Below the pieces are notes generated by a model, which saw only the letters and a list, made by a program, of their open reading frames with translations, searched no databases and had not been told where the DNA came from. Shown here in pieces: positions 42,512-52,585 of a stretch of DNA of 64,000 nucleotides. The DNA comes from Sphingorhabdus sp. Lineage in GTDB: Bacteria; Pseudomonadota; Alphaproteobacteria; Sphingomonadales; Sphingomonadaceae. The stretch spans positions 62,001 to 126,000 of the forward strand of contig JANQNO010000002.1 in NCBI GenBank assembly GCA_028279555.1. Reading direction: 5' to 3'. Position 1 is the first letter of the stretch. Every line of letters starts with the position of its first letter. The translations under genes and the position numbers were made by a program.

Positions 42512-44710
42512 ATGCGCCTATCTTCTTCGGCATCGCTCACAACCATCGCTGCTGCGCTTTTGGCCCCTCTGGCTCCGGCCCATGCAAGCGAGGATAACAA
42601 TGCAGCATCCGGGGAGGTGGAAGAGAGCAGTTATGACGGCATCGTGGTGACAGGCAAGGTGCTTTATGCCGATCAGGTCAATGCCCTGAAAGCTCCCACG
42701 CCGATTATCGATGTGCCGCAAAGCCTGTCGATTGTCACCGAGGATGAAATCCGCCAGCGCGGCTTTACCAGCATCGGTCAGATTATCGATTACACGCCGG
42801 GAGTGAACACGTCGCAGGGCGAGGGACACCGTGATGCGGTTGTGTTTCGCGGTGTACGCTCGACCGCCGATTTCTTCATCGATGGCGTGCGCGATGATGT
42901 GCAGTATTACCGCCCGCTCTATAATCTGGAGCAGGTTGAGATATTGCGCGGGCCCAATGCGCTGCTTTTCGGCCGCGGCGGCACCGGCGGCGTTCTCAAC
43001 CGCGTGACCAAGAAAGGCGTTCTGAATGAGGTCTTTGTCGGCTATCAGGCCAGCGTCGATAGCTTCGGCGGCCTCGGCTTTCAGCTTGATGCCAACCTGT
43101 CGACCAACGACGAGGTCGCTGTCCGCGTCAATGCAATGTATGAAAGTCTCGACAATCACCGGGATTTCTATGACGGTGATCGCTACGGCTTGAACCCGAC
43201 TGTCAGGTTCAGGCTTGGACCAGATACCTCGCTCGATCTCTCCTATGAATTTGTCGATCATACGCGCTTTATCGATCGCGGTATCCCGACCGGGGCCGAT
43301 GGCCGGCCGGTCGAGGCTTTTGAAGATATTGTTTTCGGTGATCCCGAACTCAACACGTCTCAGCTTCAGGCGCATCTCCTGCGCGCAAATTTGCAGCATG
43401 ATTTTTCGGAGAATCTCAAAGGCAATTTCAGCGCCTTTTTCGGCGACTATGACAAGCTGTATCAGAATTTCTATGCCTCCGGCTATGATCAGGCGGCTTC
43501 GCCCGGATTCGTCACGCTGGATGGCTATCTCGATACCACGCGCCGCCAGAATCTGATCCTGTCGGGCAATCTGGTTGGCGAATTTGCAACGGGAAGCATC
43601 AACCACACCATCGTCACAGGAGTGGAATATATCGGGACGTCTTCCGATCAGGATCGCTACAATAGTTTTTGGGATACGACCCAGGATGACAATGAGATTT
43701 TCGCCATCAACCGTCCGCTCGATCTGCGCGGCGGTGTTGGCACCGGCTTTCAGTCCAACCCGCTGGGCGTCACGACAACCAACAGCTTCGACCTCGATCT
43801 CAACGATGATACGCGCGTTGATATAGGCGTGTTTTCAGCCTTCATCCAGGACCAGATAGAAGTTGCCGACTGGCTCGATGTCGTCGTCGGCATTCGCTAT
43901 GACAGCTTTGATATCGAAGTGAACAATGTCGTTGCGGGCGAAATCAGAAGCCGCAAGGATGAGGAATTTTCTCCGCGTTTCGGCGTGATCCTGAAGCCGC
44001 AGGAAAATATCTCCATCTATGGCAGCTTCAGCGAGAGCTTCGAACCGCGCAGCGGCGAGCAATTCGCCAACATCAACGGCAACAATAATGTGCTCGAGCC
44101 GAACCGCTTCACCAATCTCGAGGCCGGTATCAAATGGGACTTTATTGAGGGTCTCAGCTTCACAGCGGCGATATTCGAGATTGAGCAAAGCTCGCCGCAG
44201 CCTGCCGACAATGATCCGGCGACGCTCGACATTATCGATTCCAAGATTCGCGGTGCCGAGCTGCAGCTGCAGGGGCAGATTACCGACCGCTGGTTTGTCT
44301 CCGCCGGCTACAGCTATCTGGAAGGAAACCGCGTCGGCAGCGATGGCAATGTGCTGACCGATCCGAATGGCGCGGAGCTGCGCATCCGCGAATTGCCCGA
44401 GCATATGTTCTCGCTGTGGAGCAGTTTTCAGGTCACCGACCAATTCGGCTTTGGCGCTGGCGTCACCTATCAGGATGAAAGCTTCATCACCAATGGCAGC
44501 ACCGCCCAGCCCGTCGCGCTGCGCCCGACCCTTCCAGGCTACACACGCTTTGATGCGGCAGCTTACTATGATGTCTCGGAAAATCTGCGCTTGCAGGTGA
44601 ATCTGGAGAATGTGACCGACGAGCTTTATTTTCCGAATGCGCACAGCACGCATCAGGCAACCGTCGGCGCGCCTTTCAATGCCCGCTTTACCATTAGCGG
44701 CCGATTCTAA
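42512..44710 (+). CDS. TonB-dependent siderophore receptor
   Basis: An outer-membrane receptor of 732 residues. The signal peptide ends near PAHA-SED. A TonB-box-like GIVVTG is near residue 36. The plug domain has APTPIIDVPQSLSIVT and the conserved VEILRGPNALLFGRGGTGGV. The beta-barrel ends in FTISGRF with terminal Phe. The plug pattern is that of the catecholate-siderophore receptor group (Fiu/CirA-like). No transport genes flank it. A Fur-box-like palindrome upstream suggests iron control. Confidence 0.93.
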   Translation: MRLSSSASLTTIAAALLAPLAPAHASEDNNAASGEVEESSYDGIVVTGKVLYADQVNALKAPTPIIDVPQSLSIVTEDEIRQRGFTSIGQIIDYTPGVNTSQGEGHRDAVVFRGVRSTADFFIDGVRDDVQYYRPLYNLEQVEILRGPNALLFGRGGTGGVLNRVTKKGVLNEVFVGYQASVDSFGGLGFQLDANLSTNDEVAVRVNAMYESLDNHRDFYDGDRYGLNPTVRFRLGPDTSLDLSYEFVDHTRFIDRGIPTGADGRPVEAFEDIVFGDPELNTSQLQAHLLRANLQHDFSENLKGNFSAFFGDYDKLYQNFYASGYDQAASPGFVTLDGYLDTTRRQNLILSGNLVGEFATGSINHTIVTGVEYIGTSSDQDRYNSFWDTTQDDNEIFAINRPLDLRGGVGTGFQSNPLGVTTTNSFDLDLNDDTRVDIGVFSAFIQDQIEVADWLDVVVGIRYDSFDIEVNNVVAGEIRSRKDEEFSPRFGVILKPQENISIYGSFSESFEPRSGEQFANINGNNNVLEPNRFTNLEAGIKWDFIEGLSFTAAIFEIEQSSPQPADNDPATLDIIDSKIRGAELQLQGQITDRWFVSAGYSYLEGNRVGSDGNVLTDPNGAELRIRELPEHMFSLWSSFQVTDQFGFGAGVTYQDESFITNGSTAQPVALRPTLPGYTRFDAAAYYDVSENLRLQVNLENVTDELYFPNAHSTHQATVGAPFNARFTISGRF

Positions 44711-45414
44711 CCGTAGCTGTCCTTCAGCTTGAGCCACTGGGTGCCATAATCGAGGCTGCCCTCATCGCGTCCCTTGGGCACCAGGTCGAGGAAGTTATAG
44801 GCCGCCATCGTATTTTCCAGGCCGCGTGCATAGGCCGAATAGCTGTGATAGATGGTGTCGTCCTCACCCTTCACAAAGATGCTCAAGCCCGGCACCTCAC
44901 CGGGATGCGGTGAGGTGTAGGACTGGTAGTTGTAGGTGGCCTCGCCGCGCTCGAATTCCTCCTTGTCGATGGTCACGCCGAAGTCGCTATTGAAATCGCT
45001 ACCTTCCGAAGAGATCCAGGGGAAGCTCCAGCCCATGCGCTCCCTAAATGCGAGCAGCTTGTCGAGCGGCGCTACCGAAACCGCAGCGAATGCAACATCG
45101 CGCTGTGCCAGATGAACCGTGATCGGGTCCACACTGTCGGCCATGAATGAGCAGCCCGAGCAGCCCGCTTCCCAATCGGACTCGAACATGAAATGCTGCA
45201 GGATGAGCTGCGTGTGATCGCCAAACAGGTCGCCCAGTGTCACCTCTCCGTCGGCACCTTTAAAGCGGTAGTCCTTTTCGACTTTCACCCAGGGCATGGC
45301 CATGCGTGCCGCTGTCAGCTCGTCGCGCGCGCTTGTATGCGCCTTTTCCTTTTCCAGAAGTGCCTGCCGCGCTTCATGCCATTCTTCGCGCGTTACGATT
45401 TTTGGGTTAGCCAT
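44707..45414 (-). CDS. DUF899 thioredoxin-like protein
   Basis: A 235-residue DUF899 protein with a thioredoxin-like fold. Segments: EEWHEARQALLEKEKAHT at the N-terminus, QLILQHFMFESDWEAGCSGC with a CSGC pair near residue 88, RMGWSFPWISSEGSDFN, and the C-terminal YHSYSAYARGLE and YNFLDLVPKGRDE. Function is not established; such proteins are often near redox or dehalogenase genes. The stop shares bases with the stop of the convergent receptor gene. Confidence 0.87.
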   Translation of the reverse strand: MANPKIVTREEWHEARQALLEKEKAHTSARDELTAARMAMPWVKVEKDYRFKGADGEVTLGDLFGDHTQLILQHFMFESDWEAGCSGCSFMADSVDPITVHLAQRDVAFAAVSVAPLDKLLAFRERMGWSFPWISSEGSDFNSDFGVTIDKEEFERGEATYNYQSYTSPHPGEVPGLSIFVKGEDDTIYHSYSAYARGLENTMAAYNFLDLVPKGRDEGSLDYGTQWLKLKDSYG

Positions 45415-45494
45415 TATGCTCTCCTTTCAAAGTCAAAGGACCGGGCGGAGCGCCACCGTAGCAACCGCCGAAGCTGCCTGCAAAGTCATGCTGG

Positions 45495-46055
45495 CTACAT
45501 CTCGGCGAGAGCCTTTTTATGTGCTCGGCCGTTTTCGACATAGTGCGCCACGCCCAGTTGCAGCCCGGCTACCGCCGCATCATCCAGGTCACGCAGCTTC
45601 TTGGCCGGACTACCAACCCATAGCTCCTTCTTGCTGATCGTCCGGCCTTCTGGAAGGAGCGCGCCAGCACCCAGCATTCCGGCCTCTTCGATCACGCAGC
45701 CATTCATGATCGTTGCGCTCAGCCCGACAAAGCCCCTGTCGCGGATGGTGCAGCCATGGACCATCGCCATATGACCGATCAGCACATCCTCGCCGATGAT
45801 CGTCGGGCAGCCTTCTGGCGCTCCGGGCATGGGGCCATCGCAATGGACCACGCTGCCATCCTGAATATTGGTCCGCGCACCAATTTCGATCCGGCTGACA
45901 TCGGCGCGCAGCACGCAATTATACCAGATCGACACGTCGGGGCCGATAGTGACATCGCCGATTATCCGGCATCCCGGGGCGATGAAGGCGCTTTCGTCAA
46001 TCTGCGGCGTCTTGCCATGAATCGGGATGATCGAGATGTCGCTGCGCCTGTTCAT
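45495..46055 (-). CDS. Gamma-type carbonic anhydrase-like protein
   Basis: A 186-residue left-handed beta-helix (hexapeptide-repeat) protein. Repeats run from residue 25 (RIIGDVTIGPDVSIWYNCVL) to 130. The zinc-site histidines sit in SVVHCDG and LIGHMAMVHGC, as in gamma carbonic anhydrases and their YrdA/PaaY relatives. A C-terminal helix follows. The ATG overlaps the upstream gene's stop (ATGA); it is the last gene of the hemB operon. Confidence 0.88.
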   Translation of the reverse strand: MNRRSDISIIPIHGKTPQIDESAFIAPGCRIIGDVTIGPDVSIWYNCVLRADVSRIEIGARTNIQDGSVVHCDGPMPGAPEGCPTIIGEDVLIGHMAMVHGCTIRDRGFVGLSATIMNGCVIEEAGMLGAGALLPEGRTISKKELWVGSPAKKLRDLDDAAVAGLQLGVAHYVENGRAHKKALAEM

Positions 46056-48307
46056 TCGAGATTCTCCCAAAGATAGAGATGCGGCAGGATGGAAGCATAA
46101 TCGTCGCTCCACGGCGTTACACCTTCGCCAGCCGGCATGACAACCCAGCGATCGGCATAGTAATAGGCGGGTTCTTCTTTTTCGAGCGTCCCGGTCAGCG
46201 CGGCGAGCTGGCCTTCGTCGCGGCTCATCGCAACCCAGATGGAAGATCGCACGCCATCGTCGGGATCGGCCTCGGGCGGACGGTCAAAGCGGATCGCCGC
46301 GTGCCAGTCGCCATCGCGGGCCAGCGATGCCACCACCGGTGCCAGATCGACATAGCGGTTGGAAATATGCACCAGCAGCAGCCCGCCCTCCCACAATGCA
46401 TTGCCATAGATTTCGAATGCTTCGCGGGTCATCAGATGCAGCGGGATGGCGTCGGAGGAGAAGGCGTCGATGGCAAGCAGATCATAGCTGCCCCGCGGCT
46501 TGTCCTGCAGCGAAAGCCGTGCATCGCCCAAAGTGATCTGCGCGCCCGGCGTGCAATTTGCGAGATAGGAGAAGATATTGCTGTCGCGCGCAATCTCGAC
46601 CATCAATGGATCGATCTCGAAAAACTCCCAATATTGGTCCGGCTTGGCGTAGCAGGCGAGTGTGCCGGTCCCCAGCCCGACGATGCCGATACGCGCATCT
46701 TCTCCGAAGAGCCGGTCGCTTTTGGCGAGGGCGAGGCCGACCCCGGAATTTTTCCAGTAATAGCTGACCGGCGTGGTCGGTGTTTCGAGCATCTGCATGC
46801 CATGCAGTGTTGTGCCATGGCTCAGCCAGCGCATCCGCCCGTCGGGTGAGCTGTTGATCGTGTAGATTCCGAAATAGCTTCTTTTTCGCTGGTCATCATA
46901 GGAGAGCTCAAGGCTGTTCCAGGCACCGTTGGCAAGCAGAAGCGAGGCGGTGACGACAACGAAAGCGGGCCGGTTTCCGATTATAACGATCCCCAGCGCC
47001 AGGATAAGACAGACAAGCAGGATCTTTTCTGTCTCCATTTCGACCGGCAACTCTTCGCCGCCATAGATACCCAGCGCCATACAAATGGCAGCCATGACAA
47101 ACAATATGGCGCGCCAGCCCTTGGGGCCGAAAATCTCTTCCTCGCCCAGAGAGAAGAGCCGTTTCTGCGGCAGCAAGGCTGCGGCAGCCAGGATCAGCAA
47201 TACATGTTCCCAGCTCCAGTCGAAAAGCAGCGGTGCGATGATAGCACAGAAAAAGCCGCCGAGCGCGCCGCCGAAAGCCATGGCGAGATAGAATTTGGTG
47301 AGATGGACGGGGTCCGGGCGTGTGCGGTACATCTCTCCATGAAGCGTCACAGCCACGACGAAGAGCAGATAGAGGCCGGCAAGCATGCTGAGTGCCGCGT
47401 TGCCGCCCCAGACCGATATGGATGACAATGCCAGCAGCAGGAAGATCGGAGGTGCAAAGAATGTCGTGACATTGGTCAGCCAGCGGCGGTCCGAAAAGGC
47501 AACGGTAAAGCTGAGCAGGTAGATGCCAAGCGGCAACACCCAGATGAGCGGCATGGCAACAAGGTCGGTGGTAAGATGCGTCGTCGTTGACAGCATCAGC
47601 CCCGAGGGAACAGCCGCCAGAATGATCCAGTATCCGATTTGCCGCCCGGTGACCGGATCGCGCGCGCTTGCCGGGCCGGATTGTTCTACCCGATCAGGCA
47701 AGGCATTCCAGATTGCCCGCGCGCAGAGCATTACGAGTAGCAGGAGCAAGATGTAGAAGATGCTCCAGAAATTGCGCTGCCCGTCGACCGGAAGCAGCGG
47801 CTCGGCAATGAGCGGGTACGCAACCAATCCACCGAAACTGCCGATATTGGAGGCGGCGTAAAGCGCATAGGGTTCGCCCGTGTTGCCCGCAAAACCGTAC
47901 CATCGCTGCAGCAACGGAGCCTGCGCGGAGACGGCAAAGAAAAGCGGGCCAATCGAAGCCAGCAGCAGCCATGGTGCCCAGAAGATGGGAGAACCGTTGG
48001 CAGGAGGCGACATGGCCAGCAATCCGATGGGCAGCCAAAATGCGGCCAGGAAGAGCAGGGCGATATGCAATTGTGCCTGTCGGCGCGGTGCCAGCGAGGA
48101 GATTGCATGTGCATAGGCATAGCCGCCAAGCAGCAAGGCTTGATAAACGAGCATGGCGCTGTTCCAGACCGCGGGCGCTCCGCCCAGCCGCGGCAAGGCC
48201 ATGCGCGCGATCATCGGCTGGACAAGAAACAGCAGAAAACTGCCGAGCAATATGGTGACGACAAAACGCCGCCGGGCAGCCTTCCCCTGTTTTGGCTCAG
48301 CAGTCAT
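46052..48307 (-). CDS. Fused MFS-like transporter / spermidine synthase-like protein
   Basis: A 751-residue fusion. Residues 1-480 hold about 12 to 14 transmembrane helices (ILLGSFLLFLVQPMIAR onward). Residues about 500-751 form a Rossmann methyltransferase-like spermidine synthase domain with IGIVGLGTGTLACYA, FFEIDPLMVEIA, LGDARLSL and LLAIDAFSSDAIPLHLMT. This is a known fusion type with unclear substrate. It lies in an operon with hemB and a GNAT gene, with 4-bp ATGA overlaps at both ends. Confidence 0.85.
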   Translation of the reverse strand: MTAEPKQGKAARRRFVVTILLGSFLLFLVQPMIARMALPRLGGAPAVWNSAMLVYQALLLGGYAYAHAISSLAPRRQAQLHIALLFLAAFWLPIGLLAMSPPANGSPIFWAPWLLLASIGPLFFAVSAQAPLLQRWYGFAGNTGEPYALYAASNIGSFGGLVAYPLIAEPLLPVDGQRNFWSIFYILLLLLVMLCARAIWNALPDRVEQSGPASARDPVTGRQIGYWIILAAVPSGLMLSTTTHLTTDLVAMPLIWVLPLGIYLLSFTVAFSDRRWLTNVTTFFAPPIFLLLALSSISVWGGNAALSMLAGLYLLFVVAVTLHGEMYRTRPDPVHLTKFYLAMAFGGALGGFFCAIIAPLLFDWSWEHVLLILAAAALLPQKRLFSLGEEEIFGPKGWRAILFVMAAICMALGIYGGEELPVEMETEKILLVCLILALGIVIIGNRPAFVVVTASLLLANGAWNSLELSYDDQRKRSYFGIYTINSSPDGRMRWLSHGTTLHGMQMLETPTTPVSYYWKNSGVGLALAKSDRLFGEDARIGIVGLGTGTLACYAKPDQYWEFFEIDPLMVEIARDSNIFSYLANCTPGAQITLGDARLSLQDKPRGSYDLLAIDAFSSDAIPLHLMTREAFEIYGNALWEGGLLLVHISNRYVDLAPVVASLARDGDWHAAIRFDRPPEADPDDGVRSSIWVAMSRDEGQLAALTGTLEKEEPAYYYADRWVVMPAGEGVTPWSDDYASILPHLYLWENLE

Positions 48308-48873
48308 CCCTTCTGGGCCGCCAGCCAGCCGCCGCGCTTGGCGATGTAAACGATCGTCGGATTGTCGCGCGGCGGAAAGTCAGGATCGTCAAAATCCAGC
48401 GCATGATCGTGCTGCATGCCGAGCTTTTCCATCATCTGCCAGCTTGGGCGGTTGCTTTCGCTGGTGAGCGCGAGGACACGCGGAGCGCCAAGCCGGCTGA
48501 AAGCGTAGTCTAGACTGGCAGCGGCCGCCTCGCTGGCATAGCCCTTGCCCCAGGCATCCTCCCGCAAGATCCAGCCAATCTCCAATTCGCCTTTTACATG
48601 CTCGGGCGCAGTCGCGGCATCGAGGCGTTTCAGCCCGCAACATCCCAGCAGGGTGCCGGTCTGTTTTTCGGTGACGAACCAGAAGCTGAACCCCTCGCGC
48701 GCCTGCGATGCCGCGCCTCTTGCAAATGCTGCCTCTATGTCATGCGCTTCCTCGGGGCCGCCCAGAAATTCGCGCACTTTGGGGGTGTTCATATGCTGCA
48801 TCCAGATTTCAAAATCGCCTTCGGCCTGCGTGCGCAGAATAAGCCGCGGTGTTTCAATGATGATGTCAGCCAT
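48304..48873 (-). CDS. GNAT-family N-acetyltransferase (RimJ/RimL-like)
   Basis: A 189-residue acetyltransferase. The N-terminal TPRLILRT and the acetyl-CoA site (EIGWILREDAWGKGYASEAA, with the Q/RxxGxG/A motif region) are typical, as is ALTSESNRPSWQMMEKLGM at the end. The substrate is unknown. It overlaps hemB upstream by 8 bp and the MFS fusion gene downstream by 4 bp. Confidence 0.88.
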   Translation of the reverse strand: MADIIIETPRLILRTQAEGDFEIWMQHMNTPKVREFLGGPEEAHDIEAAFARGAASQAREGFSFWFVTEKQTGTLLGCCGLKRLDAATAPEHVKGELEIGWILREDAWGKGYASEAAAASLDYAFSRLGAPRVLALTSESNRPSWQMMEKLGMQHDHALDFDDPDFPPRDNPTIVYIAKRGGWLAAQKG

Positions 48874-49864
48874 TCAGCAATTTCGCAGCGTCGGCGGCAT
48901 GGTAGGTCAGAATACCGCTGCAGCCGGCACGCCGGAATGCGGTGAGCGTTTCGAGTATCAAAGCCTCGCGGTCGCCCGCACCAGCCGCCGCCGCCGCTTC
49001 GATCATCGCATACTCGCCAGACACCTGATAGGCGTAAACGGGGATATTGAACCGGTCGCGGACCCGCCTGACGATATCGAGATACGGAAGCCCTGGCTTG
49101 ACCATCACGCTGTCTGCTCCTTCGGAGATATCAAGCGCGACCTCGCGCAGCGCCTCGTCGCTGTTGGCCGGGTCCATCTGATAGCTTTTCTTGTCGCCCT
49201 TGAGCAATCCGCCCGAACCGACAGCATCGCGAAAGGGGCCGTAAAAGGCGCTCGCATATTTTGCCGCATAGCTCATGATCTGGACATTGTAATATTCACC
49301 CATCTCCAGCGCCTGGCGGATGGCATCGACACGGCCATCCATCATGTCGGATGGCGCGATAATGTCGGCACCCGCCCGCGCCTGGTTGACGGCCTGATCG
49401 ACCAGCACGGCGACTGTTTCGTCATTGAGGACATAGCCGGTATCATCGATCAGCCCGTCCTGCCCGTGGCTGGTATAGGGATCGAGCGCGACGTCGGTCA
49501 GCACGCCGATGGCATCGCCATGCGTATCCTTGATAGCTTTTATCGCATTGCAAATCAGATTGTCGGGATTTGTCGCTTCCGAGCCATCCTCGCTGCGCCG
49601 GCCCGGCTGCGTGTTGGGGAACAGCGCTACGCAGGGAATGCCCAATTCGGCGGCGTCGCCGGCGCGCTTCACGATATTGTTGACCGACCAGCGCGATACG
49701 CCGGGCAGGCTGGAAACCGGCTCTTCGATATCCTTGCCGGACGTAATGAAGAGCGGCCAGATCAGATCGCTGGGCGAAAGCGATGTTTCGCAAACCATAG
49801 CCCGGCTCCAGGCCTGGGAGCGGCTGCGGCGGAGGCGCAAATTGGGGTAAGATGGCTGTGTCAT
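48866..49864 (-). CDS. hemB: Delta-aminolevulinic acid dehydratase (porphobilinogen synthase)
   Basis: Condenses two 5-aminolevulinates to porphobilinogen in heme synthesis. It has 332 residues, normal length. The two Schiff-base lysines are in MSYAAKYASAFYGPFRD and SVMVKPGLPYLD. The metal region reads DVALDPYTSHGQDG, the Asp-type (Mg2+) version rather than the Cys-rich zinc site. First gene of the hemB-GNAT-MFS/SpeE-like-gamma carbonic anhydrase operon. Confidence 0.96.
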   Translation of the reverse strand: MTQPSYPNLRLRRSRSQAWSRAMVCETSLSPSDLIWPLFITSGKDIEEPVSSLPGVSRWSVNNIVKRAGDAAELGIPCVALFPNTQPGRRSEDGSEATNPDNLICNAIKAIKDTHGDAIGVLTDVALDPYTSHGQDGLIDDTGYVLNDETVAVLVDQAVNQARAGADIIAPSDMMDGRVDAIRQALEMGEYYNVQIMSYAAKYASAFYGPFRDAVGSGGLLKGDKKSYQMDPANSDEALREVALDISEGADSVMVKPGLPYLDIVRRVRDRFNIPVYAYQVSGEYAMIEAAAAAGAGDREALILETLTAFRRAGCSGILTYHAADAAKLLNG

Positions 49865-49895
49865 GATAAATGTCTAGCGAAGCGGGATGCAGTGC

Positions 49896-50729
49896 TCAAT
49901 GCATTTGCGACAATGGAACACCGGCCATTGTAATCCGGTGCAGATAGCGGCGGTGGCCGGGATAATCGTTCATCGCATAATGCCATGTTGCGCGATTGTC
50001 CCACATGGCAAGCATGCCCTCCTTCCAGACGTGCCTGTAGTGGAATCGGGGCTGCTGTATATGGGCATATAGCTCGGCCAGCAATGCATCGCTCTGCTCG
50101 CGCTCCATATCCTCGATATAGAGCGTGAAGCCGGGATTGACATAGAGGCCTTTCCGGCCGCTGTCGGGATGAGTCAATACAACGGGATGCACGGCTTCCT
50201 GCCCGGCGGACCTGGCATTGCCCAGCCGGCCGTTCATCGCCTTTTGATAGTCGCTCTTCTCCCCAAACACATGATCATTTCCATGCCGCGCCTTCAGGTC
50301 TGAGATTCGTTCTTTCATCGCGTCAGGCAGGGCGTCATATGCCGCCGCCATTCCGGCAAACAGCGTGTCACCACCTGAAGGCGGAATCTCCAGCGCATAG
50401 AGGATCGAGCCCATCGCGGGTGCTTCATCATAGCTGTGATCGGTATGCCAGCCGCCGCCAATATTGAGCAGCTGATCCGGTTCCTTGAGCACTTCGGCGA
50501 TCTCGGGATAGCCGCTCACGGGGGTGAAAAAGCGGTTGACGTCGATCTCCCCCCAACGGCGCGCAAAGGCGATATGATCTTCGGGCGTCAGTTTTTGCTG
50601 GCTGAAAAACAAAGCGCCGTAGTCGGTGAAGGCTTTGCGGATATCGTCAAACTGGCTGTCTGTCAGGCGGGTGACATCCACGCCCTCGACCAAGCCGCCC
50701 ACAGCTTCGCTCGCCTTGGAAATCTGCAT
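49896..50729 (-). CDS. TauD/TfdA-family 2-oxoglutarate-dependent dioxygenase
   Basis: A 277-residue non-heme Fe(II) dioxygenase. The HxD iron ligands are in GGWHTDHSYDE near residue 94, and the distal His in TWHYAMNDYPG near residue 253. The 2-oxoglutarate Arg is in HRRYLHRI. GGGAGAAG precedes the ATG. The substrate is unknown (taurine, herbicide-like ethers or others). Upstream hemB is read in the same direction, but 31 bp separate them. Confidence 0.9.
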   Translation of the reverse strand: MQISKASEAVGGLVEGVDVTRLTDSQFDDIRKAFTDYGALFFSQQKLTPEDHIAFARRWGEIDVNRFFTPVSGYPEIAEVLKEPDQLLNIGGGWHTDHSYDEAPAMGSILYALEIPPSGGDTLFAGMAAAYDALPDAMKERISDLKARHGNDHVFGEKSDYQKAMNGRLGNARSAGQEAVHPVVLTHPDSGRKGLYVNPGFTLYIEDMEREQSDALLAELYAHIQQPRFHYRHVWKEGMLAMWDNRATWHYAMNDYPGHRRYLHRITMAGVPLSQMH

Positions 50730-50753
50730 TGCGCTTCTCCCTTGGCGGGAAGG

Positions 50754-52340
50754 CTATCCAAATTTGCGGGAGGGGGCAACTTTTTGAGTCAGGCGGTCAA
50801 TTTCGCGCTGAGGCTTGCTATCCTGCTGTTTGCGGCCCTGCAATGGTGCCAAGGCAGCTCCGGGCTTGATCGACTTCAACTGCTTGAGACGCGCGCGAAA
50901 ATTCGCAAGATCCTGGCCCGATAGCTGGGAGCGGGTAGCGAATTTGACCGAAAGCGGATTGACCGTCCGGCCGTTTCGATAGAGCTCATAGTGCAGATGC
51001 GGGCCGGTCGAGAGCCCCGTTGAACCAACATAGCCGATGATCTGGCCGCGCCGCACACGCTGCCCGGAACGCACTGCAATGCGGCTCATATGGCCATAGC
51101 CGCTGCCAAGTCCGCCGCTATGTTTAAGCTCGACAAATTTGCCATAACCGCCCTTGCGCCCCGCATAGCGGACAACGCCATCGGTGACGGCATAGATCGG
51201 CGTGCCCGTTGGGGCACCGAAGTCTATTCCTGCATGCATGCGGCGATAGCCCAGTATCGGGTGACGGCGCATACCATAGCCCGAGGTGATTCTGCCGTTG
51301 ACGGGGCGGCCGAGGAAGCCCCGGCTTTTGCCTACGCCCGATGCCTCGAACCATTGCGTGCTGCCGCCGCTTTTCCACTGCAGCAGTTGCAGCTTGGACT
51401 TGCCGCCGCGGTCGATGCCTGCATAGAGCAGCTTGCCCGATTTCACCTCGCCGGTTTCCGCCCGGCGATAGTCAACGATAATGTCAAACTCGTCGCCTTC
51501 GCGCAGCCGCGACAGGCTGGTATGGGCGGAGATGACCTTGAGGAAATTCTGGATTGCACTGGCCGGCGCGCCAGCTGCACGCGCCGAGCGATACAGGCTG
51601 CTGCCAACCTTGCCGCGAATGCGCAGGGGTGTTTGATCGACGCGGATCGGAAGGCGTTTTAGCGTCAGCGCATCGTTAACCCGCGACAGTTCGAGATTGA
51701 GATCGAAGCGCGCGCGAAATGCCAGTGCCTCGAGCGGGCGAGGCTGTCCTCGCGAGGCTCGTTTGCCGAGCGTGATCGAAATCGGTGTGCCCGCCTCGAT
51801 ATCGCCAAGCGACGTCGCCGACGAAACGAGCGAAGTTGCCTGCCGTGCTTCGTTTTGGCTCACGCCGGAGCGTTGCAATACCCGCGAAAAGCTGTCGCCG
51901 CGGCCCAATGCAGCGCTCAGTTCGATACGGGGGCGTTCGGGGCTAGCGGCCAGAGCTACGACATTTTCGGTCGCAGCCATTCGCTTTCCGCTATCGCTTC
52001 CAAAGGCAATCGGCGTGATCATCTGCGCGCGCGCCTCGTCAAATTCGTCGGCATTGGGTAGCGGGGCCTGTGCGCCATAGACAGGGTCGAAGCCGGGGAG
52101 CAGAGCCAGTGCCCCGATGCATAGCAATGTCAGCGTCGCGAGGCCGCGAAACCAGCGCGGCGAACCAATATTGTCACCCAGATCGGTAACCAGTTCGAAG
52201 GAAGCAAGTCGCTCGCGCCAGCCTGGCCCAGCACTGGCGGCGTTTCGGGGAAACGCCACCGTGGCCGCATCTATATCGGGCGGCAGGGTCGCCGCTTCTC
52301 CGCCGCCGGTCGTATAATTTAGGTCTTTTGCTTCGAACAT
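50754..52340 (-). CDS. M23-family murein endopeptidase
   Basis: A 528-residue cell-wall peptidase. A cytosolic N-terminus of about 65 residues precedes a membrane anchor (TLTLLCIGALALLPGF). An OapA/LysM-like and coiled periplasmic region follows, then an M23 (LytM) domain with the zinc motifs GYRRMHAGIDFGAP (H-x3-D) and STGPHLHYELY (HxH). All zinc ligands appear present, so it should be active. A basic tail ends the protein. It probably acts in cell separation or peptidoglycan remodelling, like MepM. Confidence 0.9.
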   Translation of the reverse strand: MFEAKDLNYTTGGGEAATLPPDIDAATVAFPRNAASAGPGWRERLASFELVTDLGDNIGSPRWFRGLATLTLLCIGALALLPGFDPVYGAQAPLPNADEFDEARAQMITPIAFGSDSGKRMAATENVVALAASPERPRIELSAALGRGDSFSRVLQRSGVSQNEARQATSLVSSATSLGDIEAGTPISITLGKRASRGQPRPLEALAFRARFDLNLELSRVNDALTLKRLPIRVDQTPLRIRGKVGSSLYRSARAAGAPASAIQNFLKVISAHTSLSRLREGDEFDIIVDYRRAETGEVKSGKLLYAGIDRGGKSKLQLLQWKSGGSTQWFEASGVGKSRGFLGRPVNGRITSGYGMRRHPILGYRRMHAGIDFGAPTGTPIYAVTDGVVRYAGRKGGYGKFVELKHSGGLGSGYGHMSRIAVRSGQRVRRGQIIGYVGSTGLSTGPHLHYELYRNGRTVNPLSVKFATRSQLSGQDLANFRARLKQLKSIKPGAALAPLQGRKQQDSKPQREIDRLTQKVAPSRKFG

Positions 52341-52585
52341 GGATGCTGTCTGACGACCCCTGTATCGCGTATCTTGTTGCAGGCGCTAAAGCCCATCGCA
52401 CTGTGCGCGGCCTTGGTTAATGTCAAATTAAGATGACGGGCAAATGAAATTGCCTGCGATGAGCGGTGTAAAATCGCCGACAAGGCTCTATCGGACAGGA
52501 TTCGTGAGGCTTTGCGTGCGTTTTCGCATTCTCGTCCCCGAAAATTTGCTTCAATCCGCCGTAACGAGCGTTTAGGAGCAACAAT

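Noticed and set aside
46052-48307. A true spermidine synthase (speE)
   Set aside because: The domain is fused to a long membrane part of unclear role, a type for which polyamine synthesis is not established.
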